Shown here piece by piece: positions 13,540 through 25,233 of a DNA stretch of 64,000 nucleotides. Source of the stretch: Paguma larvata (taxonomy: Eukaryota; Chordata; Mammalia; Carnivora; Viverridae). Made by a program: the position numbers and the translations under genes. Each line of letters starts with the position of its first letter. Positions within the stretch are counted from its first letter, which is position 1. Location: the NCBI GenBank assembly GCA_030068075.1, contig CM057825.1, positions 81,421,123 through 81,485,122 of the forward strand, in the 5' to 3' direction. The notes under the pieces are model-generated. The model searched no databases. It saw nothing but the letters and a program-made list of their open reading frames with translations, and was not told the DNA's origin.

Positions 13540-13735
13540 TGTGATGGAAAATTACAATTTATTCTGTGCTAACTATATCCCAGTCACAAAATCTTGATAA
13601 AATCATTATGATTCTTATTTCAGAGATGAGAAACCAGAGATGTCTAGAAATGAAATAACTTGCCTTTTATTCCACTAAGTGGTAGATTTATGTTTACAAA
13701 CTCAATATGTTTGGACTCAAAAGCTTATGGTCTTT
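13540..13735 (-). repeat. MIR SINE, antisense
   Basis: On the plus strand the order is ctatatcccagtcaca, ttatgattcttatttcagagatgagaaacc, then aataacttgcctt and ccactaagtggtagattt. This corresponds to reverse-complement MIR. Confidence 0.65.
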
Positions 13736-13952
13736 CTGTTCGATGAGAACTTAATGTGGAAAGGTTGCCTTGTCCACATGTACCCACTCGTAACTCCACA
13801 CTTCCATACTGTGATACCTAATCTTAGCTAACAGAGTACTGGTTGTATTCAGTCACTTGTCCCTCAAGAAAGGCCCTTATCCTAAACACCAGGCAGTTTA
13901 TTCAGATAGTTTAAACCAATTGTGGTAATTGTTCCTTTCCCATAATTGGTAG

Positions 13953-14141
13953 AAGTGGTTTAAACATTTGAGCGTATTTCAGAATCACCTGGAAGGCTTG
14001 TTTGTGCACAGATGGTTGGGCCACACTTCCAGCCTTTCTGATTCTGTAGGTCTCACGTGAGGTTGGAGAACTTCACATTTCTAACAAGTTGCTACTCATG
14101 CTGATGATGCTGATCAGAACGACTCTTGGAGAACCACACTG
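13953..14141 (+). mobile_element. MER5A hAT-Charlie DNA transposon, near complete
   Basis: Both termini are visible: agtggtttaaacatttgagc at the left and gagaaccacactg at the right, forming imperfect terminal inverted repeats. Internal diagnostic stretches are agaatcacctggaaggcttg, tctgattctgtaggtct and catttctaacaagttgc. Non-autonomous, no coding capacity. Confidence 0.85.
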
Positions 14142-15359
14142 TTAGGCATACTGTGCAATCTATTGTGGCCAATGACATGAGGGAAGGGCTCTGGGAAAGG
14201 TCTTCTCATTCTTAAGAGACAGTATGTTTCCTTATTATTTGAAATAATTTGCAACATTATTTTCTGTTAACTTGCAACCAAAGTTATCCTAAGTGGTACT
14301 TAGAATTAGAAGTTACTGTCTCCATTGTTTGTAAATTTGAATTACTCATAGTAGGCAAATTAATAGATCCTGCTGTATTAGCACTTTCATTTGTAAAATT
14401 TTATTTCTATTTACTTTATTAGAGGTAGTCATTACATTGAAAGTCTATCATAAAAGTGCCTATTACAAGTATTAGTAGAAACAGTCATAATCAATAGAAT
14501 TTATGACTTTGTCACAACCAAAGTATACCAGTAGCCTGTGCAGTACATTGGACACCTGTTTTGAGATGTGTATTTCTAGACCTAGTCTGTTTTGTGTGCT
14601 ATTAGGGTTTTGGCACTAGATGGTATGTGTATAACAATTTGTAGCTAAGTATGTTACCAACCATGTGTCTTGAGGCATTCTTTGTAGGCATTTGAAACAA
14701 CATTCAGGATAGTTGTTTTGAGATTATTTTAATGAAAATATTCATTATTATCACATGCCTGTCATAACCCATCCTTAAAATACATTAAATGTAGTGATGG
14801 CATTTGAAGCAAGAATCAACACAAACTGCAACACCCAGCAATGCTAGTCACTTCAGCTGAATAAAGGCTTGGCTTCTAAAGACTCTTGTTCCTGTTTAGT
14901 TTCTATGTAAGAAGTACTGACAAGTGCTGCTCTCTCTGACTCCACTAACAGCAGTGTCAAGGTTTGCTTTGTGGTTCGCTACAGAGCCACAATTTTTTTC
15001 CCCTAATAACTAGCATTCCATTTTAAAAGAGTCTGATCTCCAGTGCTTCCTTGATACAATGGAACTTTTTTGTCTTTGATCATTCAACCTCCAAAACAAA
15101 CCCTATTCAAACTAAACTCAGTGGAGAAGTACATGGCATCCTTTTAGGCTACTTGTCCCATCATTATTTTCTACGCCATCAAAGTTACCTCTGTTACCTT
15201 GGTAACCAAACTAGAACTCTCTGCCAACAAACTTCGCCTTCTCTGTACTCCTTAGGATGCTTGCATTCTTTAGTTTCTCCATCAGGTTCTCAAACCAAAT
15301 TTTTATAAACCCAGAGCCTTGCCAGTTGAACTTAAGTTATGCATCCCCCATCTTCCACT
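14142..15359. other. Unrecognised sequence
   Basis: No gene, RNA gene or nameable repeat seen. A short frame at 15051-15308 has no recognised domain. Confidence 0.45.
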
Positions 15360-15745
15360 TTATTTGTTTGTTTGTTTGTTTGTTTACTTTTTTTTATATG
15401 ATTTACTGTCAAATTGGCTTATATATAACACCCTGTGCTTATCCCAACAAGTGCCGTCCTCAGTGCCCGTCACCCACTTTCCCCTCTCCCCCACCTCCCA
15501 TCAACCCTCAGTTCTCTGTATTTAAGAGTCTCTTATGCTTTGCCTCCCTGTCTCTCTGTTTCTAACTAATTTTTCCCCTTCCCCTTCCCCTGTGGTCTTC
15601 TGTTAAGTTTCTCAAGATCCACATATGGATGAAAATGTATGATATTTGTTTTTCTCTGACTGACTTATTTTACTTCGCATAATACCGTCCAGTTCCATCC
15701 ATGTTGCTGCAAAAGGCAGGATTTCATTCTTTCTCATCTTCCATT
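15360..15745 (-). mobile_element. L1 3' end fragment, antisense
   Basis: A (GTTT)n/T tract at 15360-15397 (reverse-complement A tail) is followed by the antisense 3' UTR (ataacaccctgtgcttatcc, caaccctcagttctctgta) and the last codons of ORF2 (catatggatgaaaatgta, ccagttccatccatgttgc). Closely related to the 3' end of the full-length L1 at 29858-36528. In this copy the ORF2 frame ends in TGA just after the Gly-Ser codons (near 15618), unlike the long L1. Confidence 0.9.
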
Positions 15746-15829
15746 TTAAAAAGAAAATGGTGACTCTCTTTTGAGTAATTTAAACATTTTATTGAGTTAG
15801 TATTTTTTAATATTATTAAAGTGACATTT

Positions 15830-16065
15830 CTTTCTTTCCTTTATAAATATTTAGTGAATGCTATTGCCAGATACTATTTAAATACTTTCCAAATGTATTT
15901 TGAAATACATCATTTAATCATCACAACAAGCCTATGAAGTAATACTATTATTCCCAGTTTATAAATGAGGTAAATGAAGAACAGACACATTAAGAAACTG
16001 ATCAAAGTTCACACATATAGTAATAGAGACAAGATTTGAGCCCAAACAGATTAGTTTCAAATATC
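15830..16065 (-). repeat. MIR SINE, antisense
   Basis: The plus strand reads tttagtgaatgctattgcca, then tttaatcatcacaacaagcc, ttattcccagtttataaatg and gatttgagcccaaacaga, in the order of reverse-complement MIR. Confidence 0.75.
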
Positions 16066-18690
16066 TGAGCCCTTATCAATCTTATATAAATAGCAGTAGA
16101 AGTCCTCAAATCAGTGTTGTTAAGAAAACGATTTATGTATATATATAGATTAATAGTTTTTTGACTAATGTTAATCACAAAAGCCAAGTTAGATCATTTG
16201 AATCTATTCTATTCCTGGAAAGTGGTGAATCTTATATATTTTTTTCAATAGGAAAACAATTTATTCTCAGCCCATTATAAAACTTTAAGCAATTCCCCAA
16301 ATGTCACTCAGATATACTAAAACACATATATAATCTGCCAAGAATTTCTGCAGAATATATAAAGTATGAAAACCACCAATTACCTAATTATGTGTCATTT
16401 AACAGACTCATAAGTGGGTCTGTGTCTAGAGTAGACAATAATACTCTAAAATATTGGATTATGAATTGTTTTTCTTCTACATGGAAATGAATAAAGTATG
16501 ATCTAAAAATGCATATGTTAAAGCTACATAATGAATTCAAATAACTCATGGCAAAATAAATAAGCAATAATGCAATTAGGATTAGTTACTCCCTGATTGA
16601 AGAGTTGCCTGAATGACATTTGGTACAAGGAAAAAAGTCATCCTTATCTTTAATATGTGGGAAAGATAATACCACATCCTAACAACACAAACACAGATGT
16701 GATCCTATCAAGAGAGTGGCTGAGATACTGTTGGCCACTAAACATTCTCTCCCCTGGTCTCCTGTGTGGCTTAAATGTTTTTCTAGTGCATCCATGCACA
16801 TTCACTGTAACATGTTTTCAATTATGATAGTAAATTTTCAGGATTACTTTTTTTTCCAATTCATCAAAATGAATATTTGCATGATGGAATTTCAGATAGT
16901 TTTAGATGCTTATATTAACTTCAAACTGTTGGAACATGGATTATAAGTGACTCCTTTGACTTGAAAACTAAATGACTGAATCCTGATATAAATTTTTTGA
17001 TAAATAGACCAAGCTGTTGGTACATGGACTTCTGATGTGATTTCTGTACATTTTAGAATGGAGGATGCCAACTCCTTTCTTACATTCAAAAGACAAATAC
17101 CTTTGATCAAAGTTCATTTGTAAATTCGGAGATAATGAATTCTGCCAGTCATTGAATTGATGTTTAATCAGGTGGAAGAATAGGCATTCTGTGGTAGTTT
17201 GAACTGATTGCATCAAAAGTCCAGGTTTTTGTTGGTTAGGTTTTTTTTTCTTTGTTTGTTTGTTTTGGTTTTTGGAGTTGTATTGTATGTGTGTGTGTGT
17301 GATGAGTAGTACCTCTCAAATAGTTTGGCTTAGTTTATATTTATAGATAGTTTCTTTAAATGTAATGAGAGTGCAACATGACAGAGTGTCTTTCAATTAA
17401 AGGAGCACTCTCCTGGCTTACCTCTGGGTTGATTTCCAGGAGGGATGGATATTACTAATTTTCCCAGACAATTCTTGGGAGATGATCCACAATTCCATTT
17501 CGACAATCCACAGTGTTCCTCAGGAGGCAGTGAAGTTACTTAGCAGTCCTAGGAGTGGGCCATGACCTTGCTAATATGAACTTTAATGTTATTCTTAAAA
17601 TAACTTAAAAGTAGGCATTATGGTAGGTTTTGGAGGGTTTTGGAGACTAACAAGTATTGAGTAAATATGTTACAAAATTGACCAATTTAAATTTAGTAAT
17701 TCTAAGAAGTCGATATTTTGTCCAGATTTTATGAATGATGTAACTGGGAGTCAAGAAGTTTTAAACCCAAGGCCACATGACCAATAAGCCTATGAATCAG
17801 ATTGATTCCATACCTGACTCCAAAATGTGTAAAAGCCTTTTAGGAAATTCCAAGTTGTTTTTCAAATCCTGCAAGTAGATTGGGGATATCTCTAGGATTT
17901 TCATGTAAGAAAATCCAATGAGTTCCTCTAGGTCAACCGTATGTCTTAGGGAAGGCACGACCATAGTCTTAGAGGATATTTCCTAATCTACTCTTACTAC
18001 ATAGGTGCAACCATATTAAAATAAAACAAGGGATAAATTTAAAGCCTTTAAAATGGCAGTGTTGGTAGAGGAGGTGAACATGGGAGAGAGTTTATAGAAT
18101 ACATACGTTGAAGGATGAGAGTGAATATTTATGAAATGACAGGATGACCTTGCTTTTAAAATTCTCAGGTCTTTTATTAGCATCAGTTTCGCTGTGCTGC
18201 CTCCTTAACCTTCTCCTAAATTCTGGCAACACAAGACACATACACCATGGCGGATTGACCCTGTGTATTCTGCTGTTCTATTAAAGGCTTGGATTTAAAT
18301 GCAATTTTAAATCTTAGCTGGAAGAGATCCAGTGTAGCCCTTTCATTTTCTATATAAAGACTAAAGCTCAAATGATGGCATGACCTAGTCTAGACCATGC
18401 TCATAACTTGTTGCTGGGCAGGACTAGACTCACAGCCTCCAAACACTCAATCCAGTCTTCCTCCTCAATGAAGAGGGGCTTTTTACTTCACTGAAGATTC
18501 ACCATGCCACTGTTTTTCAGAGAGGTCGTGGAAACCTTTCACACCAGAGTCTGTAAGCCTGCATATCAATCTGCCTTTCCAATACTGAGCCTTGATCCTT
18601 AATCCAATAAAATCCCATTCTTGCTGATGTGTGAAATACTACCCATATGATTGTCAAGTGGGAGCTACCTCAGGTGTTTTTTGGTCATTA
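16066..18690. other. Unrecognised sequence with small simple repeats
   Basis: No gene or RNA gene. A short (GT)n lies at 17288-17301, after a T/G-rich run at 17227-17270. A weak antisense MIR trace may lie at 17680-17820 (gccacatgaccaataagcc). Otherwise nothing recognised. Confidence 0.4.
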
Positions 18691-18691
18691 T

Positions 18692-18765
18692 TTGTTATTT
18701 TATTTTATTTTATTTTATTTTATTTTATTTTATTTTATTTATTTTATTTTATTTTATTTTCTTTA
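18692..18765. repeat. (TTTTA)n microsatellite
   Basis: About 14 pentamer units of ttatt/tttta with one shortened unit near 18738. It is the expanded A tail of the older antisense SINE. Confidence 0.9.
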
Positions 18766-18799
18766 CTTAGAACATGATTGGTAAAGGAAGAGAGAGAGA

Positions 18800-19015
18800 T
18801 CTTTTTTTTTTTTTTTAATATTTATTTACTTTTGACAGAGAGATAGAGTGTGAGCAGGGGAGGGGCAGAGAAAGAGGGAGACACAGAATCTGAAGCAGGC
18901 CCCAGGCCCCGGAGCTGTCAGCACAGAGCCCGATGCGGGGCTCAAACTCACAAACCGTGAGATCATGACCTGAGCCGAAGCCAGTGCTTAACCAACTGAG
19001 CCACCCGGGCGCCCC
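18800..19015 (-). mobile_element. Younger carnivore SINE nested in an older SINE
   Basis: Full-length antisense copy: T14 tail at about 18802-18816, GA-rich body, gagatcatgacctgagccg and the head ggggcgcccgggtggctcag ending at 19015. The host SINE resumes immediately with gagagagaatc, which resembles gagagagatc just before the insertion, so the target-site duplication is about 10 bp. Low divergence compared with the host copy. Confidence 0.9.
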
Positions 19016-19141
19016 GAGAGAGAGAATCTTAAGCAGGCTCTGTGCTGGGCGTGGAGGGCTCCATCTCACAACTCTGAGATCATGACCTGCACCAAAATCA
19101 AGAGTCAATTGCTGAACTGACAGAGTCACCCAGGAGCTCCT

Positions 19142-21129
19142 GTTTATCTTTTAAAAGATAAAAAACATTTAACTTCTCTTGGGTTCAACGGGCTTTAGGT
19201 ACTTATTAAAATTTCTTCTGTATTTCAAATGAATAACAAAATTATATTTGGCAAAAAGAAAGAATGATTTCATCATATCTGTATGAGAATAATATTATGT
19301 CTGCAATAAGTGTACATGCACACTCAGCCTCTTGTAGGAAGGACCCTTTGTGGAGCCTGATATAACTCATGGGTGCAGCTGTGAGAGCTTGTGCCTTGTG
19401 AGGGCTGCTGCTCACTTAGGTTATTGATGGTATTTTATTGTATTGATCAGGAAACACAATTTAGCTGTTTCAAGTGCCCTGTGGTACTTTCCAGATTGGT
19501 ATAAACTCTTTATTTTTCTTCTGCTTTCTCTTGCCATTTCCATCATTTTTCCCTTTTGAGGCAGGCACAACACTTCTATGGTTTGATCTTATGCCCATGC
19601 TTTTTAGTTTAGACATATTACCCTAGGCTAGGAATATTTCATCTTTTTAATGATCATCCTTATCTTTATTAGAGTGAAAGCACATATTCCTAAATGCTCT
19701 GCTGTTTTTTACTGGAACAACAGTGTGTTCTAATGAAGAGGCTCCTGGAGTCACCAAAAAGGGGTTCTATCTATTAGTCCCATTGATTAAAATAAGTGAT
19801 TTTATCCAATTTATTATTGGTGACGGTAGAAATTTGTCAGCCTTCTCCATTAAAGAGGTTCTGGAGACTTACCATACTTATCTTAGATTTATCTCAAGGA
19901 GTATTTTGCCTATGAAAACATCAGAGAGTATTTTGATTAAAGAGGAAAAAAAAGCCTGTGGGGTTTATAATATATCCTTTGGATAGGACCATAACTATTC
20001 ATGTAGGGCTCTTATCTGTGCCTGAAATAGCAGATTTAAAGAATTTGATGTCTTGGACTTGGTTCTCTCCCTCCCTCTCTCATCACATTTCCTTTTATTT
20101 TTTCTTTTCTTACTTCCTCTCCTTTTATTCTTACTTCCTCTCCACTTCCTCTCAGCAATGGTAGTTTGAGCCTCAGCAGGTGTCAGTGAAGTTTCTTTGA
20201 ATATGTTTTCTTCTGTAAATCATGATGAGCTTATATTATACAGCAAAATAGGGTTTTAAGAGGCAGTTTGGTGAATATTTCTAAAACAACCATTAGAGGC
20301 ACCTGGGATGCCCTTTGCCTAAGGAGCCCTGGCAGGGGTTTTCTGCAGACCCTTTCAGGAATCTTTCCAGCTGTTGAATAACTCTGAGTGTTATTCATTT
20401 GCTAAATACCTATTGAGCGGAGATTATACCTTTTGCCTAACAGAAGTCCTCATGGGCTAATTTTAAATATAGTTTTTCACATTTAGCTTTCAATGAAGAT
20501 AGATACAAGACATCAATGACCTTGCAATCATACTTCAAATACTTGTGAGACTGAACAAAATTTCATCAAACTTTATTCGAAATAATCTTGAATTTCTTTT
20601 ATACTTGCATCACACGTTTGCTTCTTTTTTATTTTTCTGTAATTCATAGCCCGTTTCTGGCTCTTCCTCTAAATTTTTGTTGCTTGATGAGATTTGGGAT
20701 TTTTACAATAAAAGTTGGGATAGATTGACTGAATTAGCAACCATCTTATTTAAGAGATAAATTACATTTTAAGGAGAGAAGGATAAAAAATTTTATTCTG
20801 TCATGTAGATGTCTGAAGAAGGAAAGGGGTTTGTTAGGAATAGCTTCTCAGCATTGGGTTATGAGTTATTAAGAGGAGTCGGTGTGAATTTTGGCATTTT
20901 GGCTTACTGTTCTCTCCTAAAAGATGAAATGGCATGTCTCTCAAGGATCATGATTCCTTAATACCAATAAAGACCTATATTTCAGGAGCTAATAATCAGT
21001 GAGTGGCCTGTGACATTAATAGTGAAACAGTTAGCTTTTTGGCTTTCTCCCATTGGGTAGCTATTAAGTTTTAACTGTGTTTCTCATATTTCACATAAAA
21101 CATAAAGTACAACCTCTAATAGATTTTTT
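19142..21129. other. Unrecognised sequence
   Basis: No gene, RNA gene or nameable repeat. The open frame at 19723-19986 begins at GTG and shows no domain. A pyrimidine-rich run lies at 20066-20150. Confidence 0.45.
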
Positions 21130-21345
21130 CTTTTTTTTTTCCTTTTTTTGGTATGATGATGATTTTTTAATTATTTTTTTAAAATTTTAATTCCAATATA
21201 GTTAATTTACAGTGTTATTATATTAGTTTCAAGAATATAATAGAGTGATTCAGCAATTCTTCTGTGCTCATCACGGTAAGTGTACTCTTAATCCCCTTCA
21301 CCTATTTCACTCGTCTCCCCACCCTCTTACCCTCTACATATGCTC
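21130..21345 (-). mobile_element. L1 3' UTR fragment, antisense
   Basis: T-rich start (reverse-complement A tail, about 21127-21150), then ccaatatagttaatttacag, gtttcaagaatataatagag, tgctcatcacggtaagtg and ccccttcacctatttcac. These match the antisense 3' UTR of carnivore L1. Only the last 200 or so bases of the element are present. Confidence 0.8.
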
Positions 21346-22445
21346 TATTTTAAATGAGTACCTACAGTTACAGATTTTCTTTTTTTCAACAAGGACATTT
21401 TTTAGTTGAAGCATACTTCAGAATACTGGGTTCTAAAAGATATATTTATAAAACATTTCATCCAAGAGAAATTGGATACACATTTTTTTCAAGTACACAC
21501 AGAAGAATCCCCGGGTTAAATCGCATGAAGGGAGACAAAGGAAGGAGATGGCCATCTCCCCAGTATGTAGTCTGGAAGAAGGAAGTTGGCAAGATAGCAT
21601 GTTGTATTCCTGAATATTTATGACTTAAGCATCAAAAGTTACTGAATTATTTGACATGACTTTTTGCTTAAGAAGAACATTAACCCCTTTGATTTATAAG
21701 TTTTTTTCCTCTAAGAGTTGAAGAAAAGCAGAAGAAATACTACAAGCTCAGAAAAAAAATTGTACATCTAGTCTGAGCCAAATTGTTTTGTTTTGTAGTC
21801 TAAAACTACCAGGTCATTATGACTGGCACCATTTATATTAAACTCCAGAATTATTATCATTACACAGGAAATCTAAAATTTAGGATAAATTCACCAATGC
21901 GATATAAAAATATTAAGAATCTCATTACAAAATTTGCATATTAAAATTTTTTGAAAATAATAAAGCCAAGAGATTGCTTAGAATTCCAACCTCCCTATTT
22001 ACAAGAGACCTAAAATCCCATGTAGTTAAAAAAAAATGTTCCAAAAAGTATATTTTCCAGTCAGAATTATGGAATAGCCCTGATATTAGAGGTAGTATGT
22101 GTTAAAAGTAGAAATAAACAGTGAGAAAGCTCGAGAATGAATTGAAGAGATGTGGACAACCTATGCCAGTTTCCTTTCTCAGTTATACTTGTGGTGATTA
22201 CCATGAATCCAGCTCAGCTAAAGAGAATGAGCTTCTGTGGAAATTGCCAGTGATGGATGCATTGGAGCTAGAGAAAGAAAAGAGAGACCACTGCAAGAAA
22301 TTATTCCTGCCCTTCAGAACGCGGGGCCCTTTATCCACCTACTAAATCTCTTGAATTCAAATTTCTTTCTAAGGTCTGCACAACAGGGTTTCGACTTGGA
22401 TTAAAGAAGTCCAGGCCAGCTGTCAGTATACTAGTCAACCTAGCC
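21346..22445. other. Unrecognised sequence
   Basis: No gene, RNA gene or nameable repeat. Two open frames (21354-21623, 22121-22345) were examined; neither shows a recognisable domain and the second starts at GTG. Confidence 0.4.
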
Positions 22446-22588
22446 CAGTGGTTCTCAGCTCTTTGTGCATATTTGAATCATTTGGGAAGAATTTAAAAGT
22501 ATGGATGCCTGGACCTCATTCACAGATATTCTGATTTAATTAGTCTGGAGTGAGGCCCAAACATTAGTATTTTAAAAAGCTTTCCAAG
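22446..22588 (+). repeat. MER5-group (hAT-Charlie) DNA transposon fragment
   Basis: The left terminus cagtggttctcagctcttt is followed by gaatcatttgggaag, aaaagtatggatgcctgg and tctgatttaattagtctgg. This matches the non-autonomous hAT elements that begin CAGTGGTTCTCA. The right terminus is not seen. The exact subfamily is uncertain. Confidence 0.7.
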
Positions 22589-23027
22589 TAACAGAAAGAG
22601 TGCTGGTTGCTGTCATGGCAGAGTAACAGACTAAACCTCCTGCCAATAGCAATTATTAAAGCTGGACAAAATATAAAAGGCAAGTATTTGAAGGCACTCG
22701 AGAACAACTGAAGTAGGGAGGCATAAACCAGAGAGGATATGATCCTTGAAAGAAGCAAAAATACAAGGTGTGTTTATTTTATACCCAGCTTTTCCCCTGA
22801 GGGCATCATAATGCAGGAAGGATTGGTTACGGTACTGAGAATGGTATTGCTTCGGCCCTGGGGAAGATTAACTCAAAGCTGAAATGCTTATTCTCGTCCT
22901 GCATAAGCAAGCAGAAAAATAGGATGCAAATATATTAAATTGTTTCAAAGTAACTTCATTACTTACCAGAATAAACTCCAAGAATATTTATAGTAATTTT
23001 AAAAACCAGAAGCCAAAATGTAAAACA

Positions 23028-23361
23028 GCGCTACAGACTGTTTGTGTCCCCTGAAAATTCATTGTTGAAACCTAATCCCCAGTGTAATGGCATTAGGAGG
23101 TGAGGCCTTTGGGAAGTGATAGGAATTAGGACGCTTATAAAAGAGACCCCAGAGAGATCCCTCACCCCTTCTACTGTGTGAGGACACAGGCAGAAGATGG
23201 CTATTTGTGAACCAGGAAGTGGGTCCTCACCAGACGTCAAATCTGCCAGTGTCTTAATCTTGGACTTCCCAGCCTCCAGCACTATGAGAAATAAATGTTT
23301 GTTGTTTCAACTACCAAGTGTTTGGTATTTTTATTATGGCAGCCCAAGCAGACTAAGACAG
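23028..23361 (+). mobile_element. MLT1A-like ERVL-MaLR solo LTR
   Basis: The block contains tttgtgtcccctgaaaattc, ggcattaggaggtgaggcc, cttataaaagagacccc, ctgtgtgaggacacaggcag, tcttggacttcccagcctcc, gagaaataaatgtttgttg and the end cagactaagaca. This is a nearly complete MaLR LTR, including a TATA-like cttataaaa and an AATAAA signal. No internal or coding sequence is attached, so it is a solo LTR. Confidence 0.88.
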
Positions 23362-23607
23362 ATTTTTTCACAATTAAATGAAAATTATTAGCATGGAAAT
23401 AAATAGAAAGATATAATCCAGGGTGAAGATTTGATTTTTAATGATCTGAAACTGACTCAGAAATGACAGATTATCAAATTAGCACATGAGGGCATTAAAA
23501 GAGTTACTATGATTATATTCCACATGTTTAAGAAGCTAGAGGCTGAGTATATAAAGTAGAGATATGCAGAATATTTTTTAAAAGACCAAAATAGACTTCT
23601 AGAGATG

Positions 23608-23750
23608 AAAACCCTGGGTAGCTCATTTGGTTTGTTCGTCTGACTCTTGATCTTGGCTCAGATCATGATCTCACACTTCGTGAGATCATGCCTGGCATCA
23701 GGTTCCAAGCTGACAGCACGGAGCCTACTTGTGATTCTGTCTCCCATTCA
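23608..23750 (+). mobile_element. Carnivore SINE, sense, degraded
   Basis: ccctgggtagctcatttgg, then gactcttgatcttggctcag and atcatgatctcacacttcg, through a tgacagcacggagcc middle. The CT-rich part is short and runs directly into the antisense SINE at 23755. Confidence 0.8.
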
Positions 23751-23754
23751 GACA

Positions 23755-23932
23755 TTTTCTTTCTTTCTTTTTTTTTTTTTTTATTTTGAGAGAAAGAAAG
23801 TGTGAGTGGGGCGGGGCAGAAAGAGAGAATCCCAAGGAGGCTCTGCACTGTCAGCACAGAGTCTGAGGTGGGGCTCCATCTTGACCTGAGCCGATTCAAG
23901 AGTCAGATCCTTAACTGACAGAGCCCCGAGAA
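23755..23932 (-). mobile_element. Carnivore SINE, antisense, head truncated
   Basis: (TTTC)n/T tract at 23755-23783, then a GA-rich body, cactgtcagcacagagtctg and a shortened head region (cttaactgacagagcccc). It abuts the sense SINE at 23608-23750, giving a tail-to-tail inverted pair. Confidence 0.82.
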
Positions 23933-23957
23933 TTTTTTCAAATTTGATTAAAGAATA

Positions 23958-24058
23958 GGGTTCCTGGCTGGCTCAGTTTGTAAAGTGTGTGAGTCTTGAT
24001 GTTGGGGTTGTGAGTTCAAGCCCCATGTTGGGTGTAGAGATTACTTAAAAATAAAAAC
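23958..24058 (+). mobile_element. Short carnivore SINE variant, sense
   Basis: agggttcctggctggctcag, then gagttcaagccccatgttg followed at once by ggtgtagagattacttaaaaataaaa. It is the short class of carnivore SINE that lacks the long CT-rich half. Confidence 0.8.
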
Positions 24059-24061
24059 TTT

Positions 24062-24284
24062 GGGGCACCTGGGTGGCTCAGTTGGTTAAGCATCCGACTT
24101 CGGCTCAGGTCATGATCTCACCATTTCCGAGTTTGAGCCCCACATCGGGCTCTGTGCTGACGGCTCAGAGCCTGGAGCCTGTTTCAGATTCTGTGTCTCC
24201 CTTTCTGTCTTTGCCTCTCCCTCGCTCATGCTCTGTCTGTCTGTCTCTCTTTCAAAAATAAATAAACATTAAAAAAATAAAAAT
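24062..24284 (+). mobile_element. Carnivore tRNA-SINE (SINEC_Fc type), sense
   Basis: Complete copy: head ggggcacctgggtggctcag, A-box region tggctcagttgg, B-box region gagtttgagcccc, CT-rich half, then an AATAAA-bearing A tail. A target-site duplication aaaataaaaactt flanks it (about 24047-24060 and 24285-24297), meaning it inserted into the A tail of the preceding SINE. Confidence 0.93.
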
Positions 24285-24326
24285 AAAATAAAAACTTCAA
24301 AAACTTGAGTAAAGATATAAACCTAT

Positions 24327-24740
24327 ACTGTTAGTTTCCTTGGGTTTTCATAATAAATTACCACATACTTTATGGCTTGAAACAGAAGTCCTGAATCAAG
24401 GTGATGGCAAGATCATGCTCTCTCTTATATTTCAAAGGGAGGATCTTCCTAGCCTTGTCTAGCTACTGAAGACTCCAGGCATTCCTTGACTTATGGGTGC
24501 ACAACTCTAGTCTCTATTATCATCTTAACACAGGTCTCTATGGATCTTTATCTTTCTGTGCCTTTCTAAGGACACTTGTTATTATACTTAACACCTACCA
24601 AAATAATTGAAGATGATACTATTTTGAGATCCTGAACTTATTACTTGCATCTTCAAAGACCATATAAGGTCACATTCGCAGGTCCTAGGTTATGGACATA
24701 ACTTTTGGGGAGCCACCATTCAGTTCGCTATACTCACAGA
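24327..24740 (-). mobile_element. MLT1-type ERVL-MaLR LTR, antisense
   Basis: ctgttagtttccttgggttt, ttcataataaattaccacat, tgcattcct-like and gcattccttgacttatggg stretches, then aggtcacattcgcaggtcc and the end ttcagttcgcta follow the antisense MLT1 layout (TGTTAGTTTCC to CAATTCAGCCCA). Strongly diverged, no coding sequence. Confidence 0.72.
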
Positions 24741-25185
24741 TCCAAAAAGCTCAACAAATCCCTAATTCAAAAATATGAAGAAAACTACACCAAGACATGG
24801 TAAAATCAGGTTGCTTAAAAACCAGTGATAAAGGGAAAATATTGTAAGCATCCGAAGGAAAAGAACTATGTAATATACACAGCGACAAAGATGAAGATGG
24901 TGACAGAATTCTTGTCAGAAACAATACAAGTTAGAAAATAGTGGAGCAACATCTCTAAGATATGGAGAGAGAATAACATATCTCTTTACTTGTAATTATT
25001 TTCCCAGTGAAACTGTTTTCTAAATGAAGATGAAACAAAGAGTTCATAGACAGAAAAAACTAAGAGTCAGTCGTCAGTAGACCTGAACCACAAGAAATGG
25101 TGAAGGAAGTCCTCGAGAAAAGGAAACCAATACCATTTGGAAACTTTCATGTACACAAAGGAATGAGTACTGTGAATGGTGACCA

Positions 25186-25190
<5 letters not shown>

Positions 25191-25228
<38 letters not shown>
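25191..25228. repeat. (GT)n microsatellite
   Basis: An uninterrupted GT run of 38 bases. Confidence 0.97.

Positions 25229-25233
<5 letters not shown>

Larger units (their letters stand above)
18692..19141 (-). mobile_element. Older carnivore SINE, antisense, interrupted by a younger SINE
   Basis: The tail is a (TTTTA)n tract, about 18692-18765, followed by gaagagagagagatc. The body resumes at about 19016 (gagagagaatcttaagcagg) and runs through gagatcatgacctgcacc to a decayed head near 19141. The younger copy at 18800-19015 sits in the GA-rich body. Confidence 0.8.
22590..25185 (+). mobile_element. Old L1/HAL1-like element, ORF1-type body, split by later insertions
   Basis: Pieces in the same orientation and in order lie at about 22590-23027, 23362-23607 and 24750-25185. 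The middle piece (gaaactgactcagaaatgac, cacatgtttaagaagctag, cttctagagatgaaaac) and the last piece (gaaaactacaccaagacatg, gacagaattcttgtcagaaa, gaaatggtgaaggaagtcc) match the ORF1 region of ancient mammalian L1 or HAL1 in sense orientation. HAL1 ('half L1') carries only ORF1. The frame is broken throughout, so no protein is possible. Later insertions, in positional order: MLT1A-like LTR, three to four SINEs and a second MaLR LTR. Confidence 0.75.

Noticed and set aside
19723..19986. Open frame of 87 codons
   Set aside because: Starts at GTG, no recognisable domain, AT-rich and without supporting context.
22121..22345. Open frame of 74 codons that looks protein-like in composition
   Set aside because: Starts at GTG, no recognisable family, and it lies in sequence I could not assign; not enough to call an exon.
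24075..24150. tRNA-like sequence with A and B boxes
   Set aside because: It is the tRNA-derived head of a SINE, as in all the other copies, not a functional tRNA gene.
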